Origin: Globodera rostochiensis
Taxonomy: Eukaryota > Nematoda > Chromadorea > Rhabditida > Heteroderidae
Direction of reading: 5' to 3'
Assembly (NCBI GenBank): GCA_018350325.1
Contig: JAEVLN010000024.1
Location: 145,064 to 209,063 of the forward strand
DNA: 64,000 bases
The notes below the pieces were generated by a model that saw only the letters and a program-made list of their open reading frames with translations, was not told the origin of the DNA and did not search any database. Positions 23,829-35,232 of this stretch are shown one piece after another. How positions within the stretch are numbered: position 1 is the first letter of the stretch; each line of letters opens with the position of its first letter. Made by a program: the position numbers and the translations under genes.

Positions 23829-24424
23829 CGGAAGTCAAGTCTGAAAATATGAAATATAAATATTGTCATATGAATGACGTGTCATATACACATAATATGA
23901 TCATCTAATTAAGCTTTATACAAAATAAAAAATTGAGTCAATATTAAAATCAATTAATAAAATCTTACAATTTATAAAATTAACATAATTTTTAAGCTAA
24001 AATATATTATTTTTGTAAATCGCTCTAAATTAAAAACTCTCCTCAATACCATTATTGAAATTTAAGCAAATAGCATACAAATTTAATAAATGAAGCTTTT
24101 GGCATTATTTTTTCTATTTATAAATTTAATTGTCAAAATTTTGGCTGTTGATGAACCAAAAGATGGAAAAATTCGACAAACTTTTGACGAAATATTTGGG
24201 AAAGGTTGGGACGAAGATGACCTTGAAGAAATAAAAGTGGGGAAAAACTCCGTCAAACTCAAATTTGTGGGCCTGGAATCTGACAAAAAAGAAAAGACCA
24301 GAAAGAACGGAGATTCAAGCAGTTCAAACATTTACTGGACAAGCTGAGGATGACGAAAATATTGATCAGAATGTTGAAGCTTATAATTCTGATTCGACTG
24401 ATCAGAAGCTTACACAAGAAGACC
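23829..24424 (+). repeat. Segmental duplication, copy B
   Basis: Partner of 17126-17721, same orientation. This copy keeps the signal-peptide frame open and continues into the rest of the gene. Confidence 0.92.
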
Positions 24425-25170
24425 CGGATTACATTGATCAAAGTTATGATGAACATGAAACAAATAAACGATTTATCGATGAAAATCAGTTCAAAGAGAA
24501 AGAAACATTTTCTGAGAAAGAAAACGAGAAATAATTTCTAAATTCCACGTGATGAGAAAAGAATACAAGAAACAAGGAAAAGATACACAAAAGAAAGAAA
24601 TAAAATTGAACAAAAAAGTTCAAGAATATTGGGGGTCACTCTCCGGAAAATTTATAAATGGAAGAAAGAATTTGGCTTAATTCGAAAAATGAAAAAAAAA
24701 CAACCCTTTTTATGGGAAGAAAAACGTGAATTTATTGACCGAATGGATGAAATCAAATGAGTAAATATGGAGAACAAATTAAATTGCTAACGATTTGGGT
24801 ATTTCTAAAGATAAAATTTATTGTTAGAAAAAAGAATTTGGACTTCCCGTCAATTGTAAGATTTTTTAATATTAACTGATAAAATTTGGAACAAATTAAC
24901 TTTCAGCGTACTCCGACAAAGTAAAAACAGAAATTATTAGAAAATATTACAAAATTAAACAAAGAAATACTAAAATCCAGTGACAATGACATTGCCAATA
25001 TTCTAAACATTGGGATAGCAACACTGCATAGATGGAAAAAGCAATTTGTAAATTCTGTTGATGAACATTCATTGCCTGAGAATACCGGAGATGTTCAGGA
25101 TCGAAAGTATTTATTTTAAATATTAATTAAACTAGTTAATAATTTAATAAAATAACTATCAATTTTTACA
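24090..25170 (+). CDS. Secreted acidic protein with repeated HTH-like motifs
   Basis: Begins MKLLALFFLFINLIVKILAV, a textbook signal peptide, then DEPKDGKIRQTFDEIFGKGW and a charged domain containing VKLKFVGLESDKK. After one frame shift an acidic linker follows (EDDENIDQNVEAYNSDSTDQ up to KEKENEK-type residues, about 24340-24530). Then come three imperfect repeats, each ending in a helix-turn-helix-like signature: GVTLRKIYKWKKEFGL (about 24636), GISKDKIYC-stop-KKEFGL (about 24800; TAG where the others have TGG) and NIGIATLHRWKKQF (about 25010). A clean 50-bp intron (GTAAGA..TTTCAG, about 24856-24906) separates the second and third. The protein is exported or sits in the secretory pathway, yet carries DNA-binding-like repeats. 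I do not recognise a named family. The in-frame TAG and several frame shifts leave functionality open. Confidence 0.6.
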
Positions 25171-25239
25171 GGAAACTAAGATTTTAAAATTGGTATTTTT
25201 AATTTTTGTTAATATTTTAAACCTATTTTTCCATTTATT

Positions 25240-25500
25240 ATTATAGTTTTGCCGTTATTTGATTTTGGGAAAAGTGACAGAACAAAATGTCCATCTTTTA
25301 TTTTAGCCTTTCTGAACATCCGATGCCTTCGTCGAATGATAATTTGTGGGCCTGGAATTTCGTTAAAAAGCAAAGAACATAAAGTGCGGTGATGGAACAA
25401 TCCGTGAAGAAATAAACTCAAATTATAAAATTATACTCGAGTACGAGTGTAATTTATATGAGAGGGATTCCCCCCCAAATTTTGATAAGATAAAACTTCG
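25240..25500 (+). other. Diverged copy of the secreted-protein N-domain motif
   Basis: Positions 25340-25362 share aatttgtgggcctggaat with 24258-24280, the codons for KFVGLE. Reading on in that frame gives FVGLEFR, a stop, then KAKNIKCGDGTIREEINS and YKIILEYECNLYERDS without further stops to about 25480. This may be a 3' exon of the gene above or the start of another family member. Weakly supported. Confidence 0.35.
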
Positions 25501-25634
25501 TAGTGTTTATTTTATACATTTTATGACTTTAGATATTTTTAATAATTAAAAAGATTTAAGGCCATATCCCTTATTTATTCCAAAATCAAATACATTTTTG
25601 TACAAGAATCCTTTTTTTTTTGTTGCAAATAAAG

Positions 25635-25951
25635 CAGGGCTGCGATTCGTACTTGAATGGCAAGTACAGTGCTTGAAAATGGACCCTCGTACTTAAAAAT
25701 TAAAAATGTGCTATTTTCAAGAATGTACTTGAAAAATGAGAATCTGGCGGGAGTGTTGAAAATTTAGGGATTTTAATGTTTTGGCATTGTCTAAATACGG
25801 TGCCGGTCTAGGGTAGACCAAAAATTGACCCCAAGTTGGTTTTTGGAGAAAATTTTTTTGAGTGTACTTGGCATTTCGTAAAATTGGCCCATTATGTACT
25901 TGAAAATCAACATGCTTGTACTTGGGAATGACTTACCCGATCGCAGTCCTG
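25635..25951. mobile_element. Palindromic MITE-like element with CAGGGCTGCGAT ends
   Basis: The left end (cagggctgcgattcgtactt) and right end (acccgatcgcagtcctg) are inverted repeats. Internal GTACTTG/CAAGTAC words occur repeatedly in both orientations (gaatggcaagtacagtgctt, aagaatgtacttgaaa, cttgtacttggg). No coding capacity. Inserted 3' of the secreted-protein gene. Confidence 0.65.
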
Positions 25952-26136
25952 AAATAAAGGCCTCACAAAACTCAAAGAAAAATATAATTTAATAAAATTC
26001 TATAAATTATATTTGTTAAGCCTAGTTATGGAAAATCCCTTTTTTTTAATTGCTGACAAAGTGATCGTAATTAATTTTTTTATAAATAATGGCATAAAAA
26101 ATTAAATAGTTTTATAATAATCCATTATTGCAGAAA

Positions 26137-26620
26137 ATCAAACGATATCGTTATTCGGGCGGGCAACCCAAATTTAAAAAGCCATTTTTACAAATGGTCA
26201 TTTTTGTTGACAGAAAATGAACGATTCGATCCTTTTAATTGTAATTTTTGCACAATTAAGAAAAAACAAAATCGGGAAGCCATCACAAAAAGCATTAATT
26301 ATAATTATGATACATTTTTATTTAATCTTGATCCAATTCCCTTTAAAGTCTGTTTAGTCACAATGATTGATTCATGTAAATTTCAATTTTGCATATTCCT
26401 CATCAATATTATACAAATTGGGTTTGTAAAAATATTATTTTATTTTGTAATTGGATTGAACTTCAAAAAAGCTCTTTTAATTGACAAATCAAATATATTC
26501 AACTGATTTTTGACGTATTCAATGGGCAAACTCGAATTTATACCAACCAACCAAATTTTACAGAAATTTTTGCTGAAATTGATTTTTATTATGTCGGGCG
26601 TATTAAACTAGGATTATTTA
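26137..26620 (+). other. Probable coding fragment of an unrecognised gene
   Basis: After a ttgcag acceptor the frame IKRYRYSGGQPKFKKPFLQM is open. Downstream a longer open stretch reads ERFDPFNCNFCTIKKKQNRE, TKSINYNYDTFLFNLDPIPF and CKFQFCIFLINI. About 26506-26610 gives FDVFNGQTRIYTNQPNFTEI. Codon use and stop-free length exceed the AT-rich background. The style resembles the large, variable F-box-associated or similar families of nematodes, but I cannot assign it. The frame must shift at least twice. Confidence 0.4.
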
Positions 26621-26649
26621 AATAATCTTAGTATTTGTTTGAAAATTTT

Positions 26650-27619
26650 CTAATAATGCGACGAGTTAGTATTTGAATGCCCTTCACAAAATTGAATTTT
26701 AGTAAAATTAGAATTTTACTGAGTTTAAAAGAATTTTTTTTCAAATAATACTACCTCGCCGTGTAGTATAAGTATTTGAAAATTTTGAAATAATACTAGG
26801 ATTATTCGAATTTGGGTTCTATAAAATATTTAAATTAATTTAAAAAAAAATATACGCATACCTAAAGCTGTTTCAACCAATTTATTTGGCATTTTGCAAT
26901 TGCGTTCATAAATGTCGGGGAACAATTGGGCTTCAATATTTCCTCCTCCTTTATCAATGTCATAACATCAATTGCAAACGAATTCGGCTCTCTCAACAAA
27001 TGACAAAAATTTGGCACCTCCAAATTTATCTTCGGACATTACAATTGATAAGAACGTTAAAATTTGCTGCTAAATTCATAATAAAGCGAAAATGATAAAA
27101 ACATTTTTTTCACATTATACGGAATTAATATATGATAATTCAACAATTAAGTATAAGAATCAAATAATAAAATATTTTTATTAATTAATAGGAGTATTTA
27201 AGAGTCTTGGTCTTGGGTTTGACTCGAGAAATTTTTTGCTTTTTTGGGGTCTTGTTCTCGCGTCTCGGGGTTCAATTCGCGGTCTCGAACCTCCCTAATA
27301 TTAATATGAATATATAAATAAATATCCCTTGTCACCATTTCAGTGAATTTCTCCGAATTGCTCAGTAGAGATGCCCCAATCAGTTTCTTTAGTATTTCAA
27401 CTTTCTGATTTGAATCAGTGCTATTAAAAATCTAAATTATCTATACTTTAAAATTAAAATAAAACCCTTTATGGCATATTTTGTTGTATAATTCTTGCAG
27501 TTGAACAGCGTAACAAATTTTGCCACATTTTGTTCAGGTAATGTCGGGGTAAATATTTGCATTATTTTTTCATGCAAATATTTGTCTCTTCAAAATGGTT
27601 CTAATGATTTTATATTTTA
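26650..27619. other. Mostly non-coding; possible 3' exons of the minus-strand gene
   Basis: Positions 27060-26890 on the minus strand contain a stop-free stretch (FAIDVMTLIKEEEILKPN). Positions 27535-27475 give EQNVAKFVTLFNCKNY. Either could be terminal exons of the nucleotidyltransferase gene at 27620-30245. Positions 27195-27295 form a TCTCG-word patch (gggtcttgttctcgcgtctc). Nothing else seen. Confidence 0.3.
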
Positions 27620-30245
27620 ATTTTAGTTCAATGGTATGTTTACTGGCCTAAAATTAAGTATAATTAATTTAAAAAATTGTTTTTAATAAAATTAACCTTG
27701 TTGAAAAAATGAAAAAAAATTTTTCCAGCAAAAACAGAATTGAGGCGTTTGGATAAAATAATATAATTTTGGTGACCATAATAGTCAGCATAACGCCATT
27801 CAGATAGCCAAACCTATTTGAATAAATAAAATTGCCTGGAATTGATCAAAAAATTATTTAAAGGAATGTTTTTCTTTTTTGTTACAATAATTAATGTTAA
27901 GTTTAAATTATTACTTTTTGCCCACAATTTCAATGCCATAAGCGTAAGTCGAAAATTTTTGGAAATTTTTAATTTTTGTGGTTTTTGTTCATCAAATCTT
28001 TCATTAGTAATATCATTCTGAAATTCACTATTATTATTAGCATCTTCCGCTAACAAATTTGCTATATATAATGTCGAACAATAACCTTAAAAAGTTAACA
28101 GTAGTTAGAATTAAAGAAACATTTTTTGAAACAAAAAAATAATAAATTTAATAATTTTATTGATTTAAACTTCAAAAATTACTTGAAAAGGCGCGAATTT
28201 CTTTGTCGAATTTATTGTTTTCTTCTGAAATGAATTTCATCAAAAATTGTTTAACCGTTTCCACCCTTAGCATAACTGGCAAACTTTTTTGGTCGAAAAT
28301 AGAAACCAACGGAATGTCAACCGGAATGCCATCAAATTTGAATTTGAGCATAAATATTGTGCCATATGTGATTTGTACTAGTTCAGTCACTTTTTTATTC
28401 TAAAATTGATTTAATTGACTTAAATAAGTGGGCATTTTAAAAATGATATACCTAATAATGCAATTAAATTATTAACCATTTTTAAAATTGATTTGAATAA
28501 TTGTTTTTAAATATTAGAATTAAATGATTTTTTTAACCATTTATAAAAAATTAATTTGAAATTTAAATAAGTGTTTATTTAAAATAATATACTTAATGCA
28601 AACATATTATTTTAATGATTATTCGTGTTTTTATTATTTACTTCACAAAGACGACAATACAATGACGAGGAATTTGACTCCTCAGAACATTTGTTTTGGT
28701 TGCAGCACGCCGTGTCCAATTTGCCAAAAAAATGCGTTTGTTTTATGCTTTTTCCTGGCACAATGCAAATCAAATCAACGTCTGAGTCATAAGTGTGGGT
28801 GCCGAGCAGAAGTGATCCGGAAATCAACAGACGGGCTTTTTTGCCGGACTAAATGTAAATTAATATTTTTATTAAAATTACCTATTATATTGTAAAAACA
28901 AAACCCAATTATCGACGATGCATGGATTGCGCTTAATGTGTTCCTAATTTTTTTGATCAAATTCATCTTAGAGAAACCGTCAGCTGACATTTGTTGGAAA
29001 CGATTGTCAAAATAAATTCTCGAACTATAAATGGATTTATAAATGTTTGAAACAAAAATTAAAACAATTTTATTTTTAAAAGTTTTTTTAACAAGCGAAA
29101 GAAATAAATTGGAACAAATTTTTTCAACCCCTTATTTTGATTCCAATATTTAATCTTTTTAAATTCAATTCTATGAAAAAAGTAAATCTGTGCTGAATTG
29201 CTGGATAGTAAAATGAAATTTGCCTATTTTAAAAAATGAATTTGTTTTAAACTATTAAACATAAACTTGCTCTGTCACGTTGTTCATCATTATAATTGGT
29301 ATTAAGGAAATTGGATAGGCTGTGACATTATTGGAAAAGTTGGACTTAAAAAGTTCGTGTCTTCTTTAACAATAATTTATCTTTAAAAAGTTTTAATTGT
29401 AAATTAATTAAATATTGTACTAAAAGAATACCGATTTCAATTTGCTCAAAAATTTTCTTCCATCCAAATTTTAGATTTTGAATACGATTTATTCCCAATC
29501 GATTTTTAATAAATAAAAACAGTTTTCTCTTTTTTTGTTACACTGCTAACCGTTGCCCCAATAATTGTCAATTTCGTTGTTATTTATTAGTGCATATGCA
29601 AAATGTTTTACGATAATTTGCATTTGAATTTTATTTTGTCGTAATCATTTAAAATTGGGCACAAAGCGTTGTAATATTTTAATATGTTCATCAAAATTTG
29701 TTGCAATTCATTTCCAAATCATCCAAGTCCGCTTTAGTGTTATATTTATTTGCCAACAAGTCATCAAATTGTCGAATAAGCACTGATTTTGTGTCACATT
29801 TTATTTCAAATTTTCCAACATTTTCGAGCTGTTCAATTGCTTTGAGTCGTTGTTTTATTTCGACAATAATTGAACCAATCTCAAGAATTAGCAGTTTTTC
29901 ATCGGAAGGAGACAATACGAATGCCCTATACAATTCATACAATTTCAATTCATCGCAAAAATCTAAATATTTAAAAATTAAAATTAATAAAAAATAACAA
30001 TTTTTTTAGCTGTTAATTTGCCGTAAAAATTACGAACCATTAAAAGAAATGAAATGTTGCAATTCTTCAAACAATGCTTCATCATTTATAATTTTTGTCG
30101 AAATCATTGAATTTGGTGCATTTAATTTACTCGTTATCGTTATCGAAACTTTGTCGTCTGTTTTCTCATTTGCATTCATTTTATGTTTACTAATTTTATT
30201 ATCCATAATTTTTTCTTCACTTATTTTCTCTATTTTTTCTTCCAT
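27620..30245 (-). CDS. Divergent poly(A)-polymerase-like nucleotidyltransferase
   Basis: Nucleotidyltransferase of the eukaryotic poly(A) polymerase type. Exon 1 (30245-30038) encodes a charged leader ([20 protein letters not shown]) and [12 protein letters not shown]. The next exon (29962 down to about 29610) encodes a helical region. The exon at 28848-28642 carries the palm motif [20 protein letters not shown] with G-S and both catalytic aspartates (DVD). The exon at about 28401-28185 has [16 protein letters not shown] with the third aspartate. About 28050-27920 gives [15 protein letters not shown], the central-domain signature. Its splice to 27812 recreates [12 protein letters not shown], with [18 protein letters not shown] after it. 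An unusual cysteine-rich insert ([13 protein letters not shown] and YCRLCE) lies between the DVD and VDI motifs. One or more frame breaks in exon 2. All three catalytic acids are present, so activity is plausible. The exact member (canonical or paralogous) is unknown. Confidence 0.8.
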
Positions 30246-31493
30246 TTATTTGCATCAATTTTATTTTGGAAAGAATTTTATTTTTTGAACTAATCGAATT
30301 TTCCACTTTCTTATTCTTTTTTATTTTCTTTGTTCTTATCATTTTTTATAATTTCATTGCCAATTTATTGCGTTTAATTTGGTTTTGATTTGTTCGGCTT
30401 CATCTTTTACATTTATTTGTTGTAAAAATGTCTTTGAATCCTCTAACGTCACAAAGATTTAATAAATTATCCTTATGCCATTTTTATTTTTTACGCAAAT
30501 CTGTAATATTAATATACACAATTCGATTTAAAAAAACTTCTAATGGTTTATTTTGTTTATATTTCAAACCTTGACCAAAACAGCAAAAGCTTTGCTTATT
30601 CCATATCGTCTTTAATTTCTCAAAATTTTGCAACTCTTTAGGTGCAATTTTTGTATTAATTCAATGTGTTCAGCAACTTTTGTTTTTCCCGATTTAATCC
30701 AATTTAATTTTCCTTTGAATACGCTGATTCGACAATTTTATTCCAATCTAACGATAATCTATTCTTTTTTATATTTGTTATTTTTTTGTTTATTTGGTTC
30801 AAAAATTTGAAATATCTAAGAACAAAGAAATTTTATAAATATTATTGTAATAATTCAAAATTCATTTTGCTTATACTAACTCCTCGTAACTAGGAAAATT
30901 TGGATAATCCTAATATTCAAATAATACGCCAACATATTTTTTCTTTATTAAATTAACGTTTTTGCAAAAACTTTTCTTATAAATTTATCCACAGATTTTA
31001 GTTTTTTGAAACATAAAGTTACCATAATTTTATAAGTACATATTAGTGACCTCTAAGCTGTTGCATTAGATGCCATTCATTCCATTTAATAATTTTTTTA
31101 ATAAAATTAAATTTAAAACAAAAAAAATTACTCGTCAGCAGACTTTCTGCATAAACTTGCAAAGCTCAATTTTTTAACATCGCTGGTTTCTCGGAAATAA
31201 AAAAACGAGTCGTAAGTGACTCGAAAAACAGCCACAAATTGTCCAATTGTCTCTCATTTCTTTCCGTAACATTATATTTCGATTTGCACGGCCAAGTTCA
31301 CCAAAAAATTGTAAATAACGAACAGATTGGCCGACAAAAGCTCTTTGGTCCGATCATTTGCATGCGGGCTCGTAATGGAACGATGATAATGGATGAGAAG
31401 GCATTTCTTGTCGAGAAAAACTAAACAATTTGATTAAAAGTGTTATACCAAGATAATTAGGTAATAATTAGGTTAGTGACAATCTTATTTAAA
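30246..31493. other. Spacer, possible isolated coding blocks
   Basis: AT-rich upstream region of the poly(A)-polymerase-like gene. Positions 31235-31424 are stop-free on both strands (plus: LYFDLHGQVHQKIVNNEQIG; minus: HANDRTKELLSANLFVIYNF) and GC-richer than neighbours, so an exon of unknown gene is possible. Otherwise nothing seen. Confidence 0.3.
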
Positions 31494-31632
31494 GTAAGGT
31501 TGGTCTCCGTCTCCGACCCCGACTTTTAGAATGTTTCGAGGTTTTTGCTGGAAAAAACCCCGATCCCGACTTTTTAGTCGGGGACGAAAACCCCGACTTT
31601 TCCGCCCCCGAGGGGTTGAGGACCAACCCTAA
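31494..31632. mobile_element. Second copy of the palindromic CCCGAC-rich element
   Basis: Left taaggttggtctccg and right gaggaccaaccctaa are inverted, and the interior has the same CCCCGAC/CGGGG ladder as 9910-10072. No coding content. Confidence 0.7.
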
Positions 31633-31735
31633 TTTAAAGATTCAAATTCAGGCTTGAACTCAAATATACATGAAACCGGATCGGAATGCAAGCATGATTT
31701 TATTATACATTGCCTAACTAAAATTGTCTTACAAT

Positions 31736-33130
31736 TTTCGATTTATCAATTTGTCTTGGATCTCCTGGTGCTGCCATAATTTTAGCAATAATTCATCTCC
31801 CATCAAAAGTTGCATTTCATAAATGCTCCTGGCTTACCCGCAAAGCATGGCCAGCTCGTTGTCCAAGGCCGTACCTTCAAGCAAAACATCTTCAAACGTT
31901 TAAAATGGCTCACAGCCAAATGTCCTTGTTGTTCCAACATGTTTTGTTTAATGCTTTTTGGAAAACAAAAGTACGGCATTTGCCACAACATTTCGTCCAA
32001 TGTCCTGCTGGCCAAGGCATTGATAAAATGTTGATAGCTAATCAATGGGCACAGCATTCGAATCACCGCTAAGTGTCGATTTTCAGTGAAAATAAGCAAA
32101 AAATTTTAAAATTGCATAAAGTTGGGCACGAATTTTTGCATATTGTAAAACATCCACGTAATTTAACATTGACTGATTGGTCAATGTCACTTTGTTGATT
32201 TGAAATTAAATCCGAGAGTTGCAATACTTTCGTTCATCAATTGATTGTCCTCACCGATCAAAAACATTTTTATACAAATTATAATCCCATCATCACGAGC
32301 TAAAATTAAGCAAACTCTTTCACAAGAGGATAACAATTTGAAATAATATTGTATATATACCTATTATATATGATATATCTATATTAAAATGAAATATTTA
32401 GAAGCGTTCAAACTCTAAATGTTAAATATTTAAACAGGCACAAAAAACTTCCAAAATGATCAAAAATGGTCCATTTTAAATGTTCAATTCTCTAAAAACT
32501 AATAATAAAAAATACCGAGTTCACGAATTCCAGGAAATGTGAGACATTCTTATAGACAAATTGAACAAATTCTTAAATTTTTCAAATAAACACGTAATCA
32601 CAAACGCGTGAATTGATTCAATGTGTGGCGACTTGGAGCAAATCTTTCAAATGATTTTGCAGAAAGTTTTGCATCTTCACAATCAGCTTTATCCATTGCT
32701 GTCCAAATTCTTTGAATTTTAAATCGATGTGCTAAATTTGGTTGTTATTAATGTTATTTATAATGATAATAAATTTAATTTATTTAATAATTCATTTTAA
32801 TTCATACCATTGTTCAAAAATAGAAATTCCGGCGAAATATTTGTTTCGAACCATTTTTTCATTGATTATTTTTCTGGAAAAAAATTGCATTAAACAAATT
32901 TTGCTTTGTTTTTCATTTGTGTCTTTTAGAGTTGCAAAAAAGTTCCATTGTTCACCTCAATTCTGAACTGTTTGTATGCGGTTTTTATTTGTTTATTGAT
33001 TTTTCATTCTTTTTAAGCAGCTGCTCAGCTTCATCAAACAAAACAGTCAAAATCATTTTATGATGAAATAAATTGCATCAATTCCAATTTGTTTTTTGAT
33101 TGGTTCCTCAATTTTTGCTTCTGCCATCAT
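31736..33130 (-). CDS. Unrecognised minus-strand gene, broken
   Basis: Stop-free blocks suggest one gene read leftward. About 33128-33010 begins MMAEAKIEEPIKKQIGIDAI, then (shifted) MILTVLFDEAEQLLKKNEK. About 32950-32812 gives NFFATLKDTNEKQSKICLMQ and KMVRNKYFAGISIFEQW, ending at a GTATGA donor. About 32733-32625 gives IQRIWTAMDKADCEDAKLSA. About 32100-31736 gives HLAVIRMLCPLISYQHFINA and, after a frame change, DVLLEGTALDNELAMLCG and MGDELLLKLWQHQEIQDKL. Introns between are AT-rich. I do not recognise the protein; its helical, charged character is all that can be said. Joining of the blocks is inferred. Confidence 0.4.
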
Positions 33131-33484
33131 AATTTGCTTATAATTTTGTATTAAATTATAGCGAACTCAACTTCTTAAATTGATTAAAATTACTAAAAAA
33201 AAAACAGCTAGATTTTCCAAATGTTTCACGGGGACAGTCGTGGATTTTTTAAAGTCAAATTTCGAAAATTTGATATTTTTTGTTAAAAAATTGATAATTT
33301 TCCTGATTCAAAAAGAGAATTTCGATTAAAAATGAGAACCAATTAATTTTGTTGCTGTTGAACATGTCAAATAATACAACAAATTATGATTAATACAAAT
33401 TAAAGTTTATCAAAGATTTATTTAATGTCTAAATTGTTAACCAATTAAGATTTCTTTCTAATACTTTATTTATTTTCCGTTCTT

Positions 33485-33690
33485 ACATATTTTATAGAGA
33501 GCGAACAGGATCGGGATTCCGCCGGGTTTCTCGGGATTCCGACCGAGCCTTTTTTTTAAACTGTTTGAGATTGATCGAGGGTCGAGATTTTGGCAATTTT
33601 TTGTGGTTGGGTCAGTATGGGGATTTAGCCGAGATCGAGATCCCAAAAATCGGTATAGGCCGGTTTCTGTTACCTTCATCGGTTTCATCT
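33485..33690. repeat. CGGGATT/CCGAG-rich degenerate repeat patch
   Basis: Contains gatcgggattccgccgggtt, cgggattccgaccgag and gagatcgagatccc words, kin to the patches at 405-660 and 16680-16920. Non-coding. Confidence 0.5.
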
Positions 33691-33699
33691 GTTCTTCGT

Positions 33700-34290
33700 T
33701 GCAATGTTGGTTTGATATAAAAATATTTGTTGTTTGAGCTTTTCGGTTTCATCGGCCGTTTTTTTTTTCATCTGAGTTTGTATCCATTCCGACATTGCTT
33801 TCTAATAAAATTGTTCAATTTGTTCAGATTGCGCGAAACTAAATGCTCAAGTCGTTTTTGGTCAATACTATGCCTAAAATGGTTATTTTATTTATGTATA
33901 GTTATTTTTATTTTTGTAATTTTGTTATTAAAAAATGTTAGATATATCAAAAAAAAATTATGCGAATAGATAATAAAGTAAATAAATTTTGTAAAGTAAA
34001 TTACTTTTGCATTGTTTAGTAAATTCTTATTTTTGATCAATCCAATGATCGCCGCCTCGTGCAAATTAAACAAACATTGAATATAATCCTCTGGGTCCGT
34101 TTTTGGCAATGGCTTTTTGGGATTTTGAAACAATATATTTTTGAACAAAAACAATTCTCGCTGTATTTATCGTCTATTTCATCAGTGATATCAATTGCTT
34201 CGGCGCCGTTCATCAAAATTTCAAACTCGGACATTTTTCCATCAAACAATTCCCGATCCGAGATTGGCAATGTGCCAAAATGATTTTTAA
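33700..34290 (-). other. Coding fragment of an unrecognised gene
   Basis: From about 34285 leftward: FGTLPISDRELFDGKMSEFE, EAIDITDEIDDKYSE, then in the next frame LFLFKNILFQNPKKPLPKTD and YIQCLFNLHEAAIIGLIKNK, ending at a GTAATT donor near 34007. A possible following exon (about 33850-33760) gives SIDQKRLEHLVSRNLNKLNN. It is acidic then basic, without recognisable motifs. May belong with the neighbouring fragments at 31.7-33.1 or 34.7-35.2 kb. Confidence 0.4.
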
Positions 34291-34692
34291 AACCTTAATA
34301 ATTGTTTTTTAAAAAATAGGTTGGTTAAAAATTTACCATTGATAATAACCAACAATGTTAAGAAATATTTAATTTTGTCTCCATTTGTGCTCGGACCTTT
34401 CATATTCAGAAATTTGAATGTAATTTCTAATTGAAGTTCAGGCTAGTTTTGTCTCAGTTAAATCTAAATAAAAAATAAAAAATAAACACTTAGATATTTT
34501 TAAACTCATTAACATATTTTCAGTGTTATAAATTCGAAGAAATGTCGAGATTTTTTGAAATTTTGTTAGAGAAATCTTGCGTTTCAAGTATCTGATAAAA
34601 GAATTTATTCTTACCAAATCGAAGCATCTTTTTCAGTTTTGGATGCTTAATTTGCAAATTTTCTAAACCAATTCACATTATCATTGGCACTT

Positions 34693-35232
34693 TCATTCAC
34701 GAAAATTGGTACACCTAAATTTATGCCCTTGGCCATCCAATTCACAATGATTTAACAATTTGCTGAAGGCATTATCACCCTTTTCATAAAATCTGAGCAT
34801 ATTCAGCACATGAGCATCATAAAGTTCAACTCGAACTGCGCTTTGAACGTGAATAAAATCGTCACCGGTCCACCCATTATTGTAAAATACAGTAACCAGT
34901 TCATTTTGCTTCACAAACCGGAATTTTGTTATACTGTAATGCCAACGCATGCCAAAATTCAAACAACAATTCAATGGATGTGAATTTATACTCGGAATTT
35001 TGACAAGAACACCGGGCAATGTTTGATTCCAAAAATTATCGAAATGAGACATCAGTGCCTTTCGTTTTTTATTTGGTATTGATTTTTGTAAGAGACTATA
35101 TTTTGGTAAAAATTTCCAAAATTCTGCTAAATATAATCGAATTGACACTCGCTTCTTCGTAAATAATGTGTTTTCAGCTTCTGTAAACATTTTTGCATAA
35201 TCCAATGCAAGTTGTTCATCACAACAATGTCT
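34693..35232 (-). CDS. Unrecognised exon, longest unbroken coding block in the window
   Basis: After an acceptor (TTTTTGTAG, just right of 35231) the minus strand stays open for about 180 codons to TGA 34695-34693. It includes HCCDEQLALDYAKMFTEAEN, SIRLYLAEFWKFLPKYSLLQ, the distinctive FYNNGWTGDDFIHVQSAVRV and a cysteine/histidine-containing end (LNHCELDGQGHKFRC). Composition is clearly protein-like and GC-richer than the flanks. No signal peptide or transmembrane helix in this part. The start lies upstream of the exon and is not located. I do not recognise the family. Confidence 0.6.
   Translation of the reverse strand, partial: RHCCDEQLALDYAKMFTEAENTLFTKKRVSIRLYLAEFWKFLPKYSLLQKSIPNKKRKALMSHFDNFWNQTLPGVLVKIPSINSHPLNCCLNFGMRWHYSITKFRFVKQNELVTVFYNNGWTGDDFIHVQSAVRVELYDAHVLNMLRFYEKGDNAFSKLLNHCELDGQGHKFRCTNFRE

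Noticed and set aside
26520..26615. Galectin-like reading of FDVFNGQTRIYTNQPNFTEI
   Set aside because: Only a vague NG motif; the characteristic H-N-P-R and W-G-E residues are not seen upstream.
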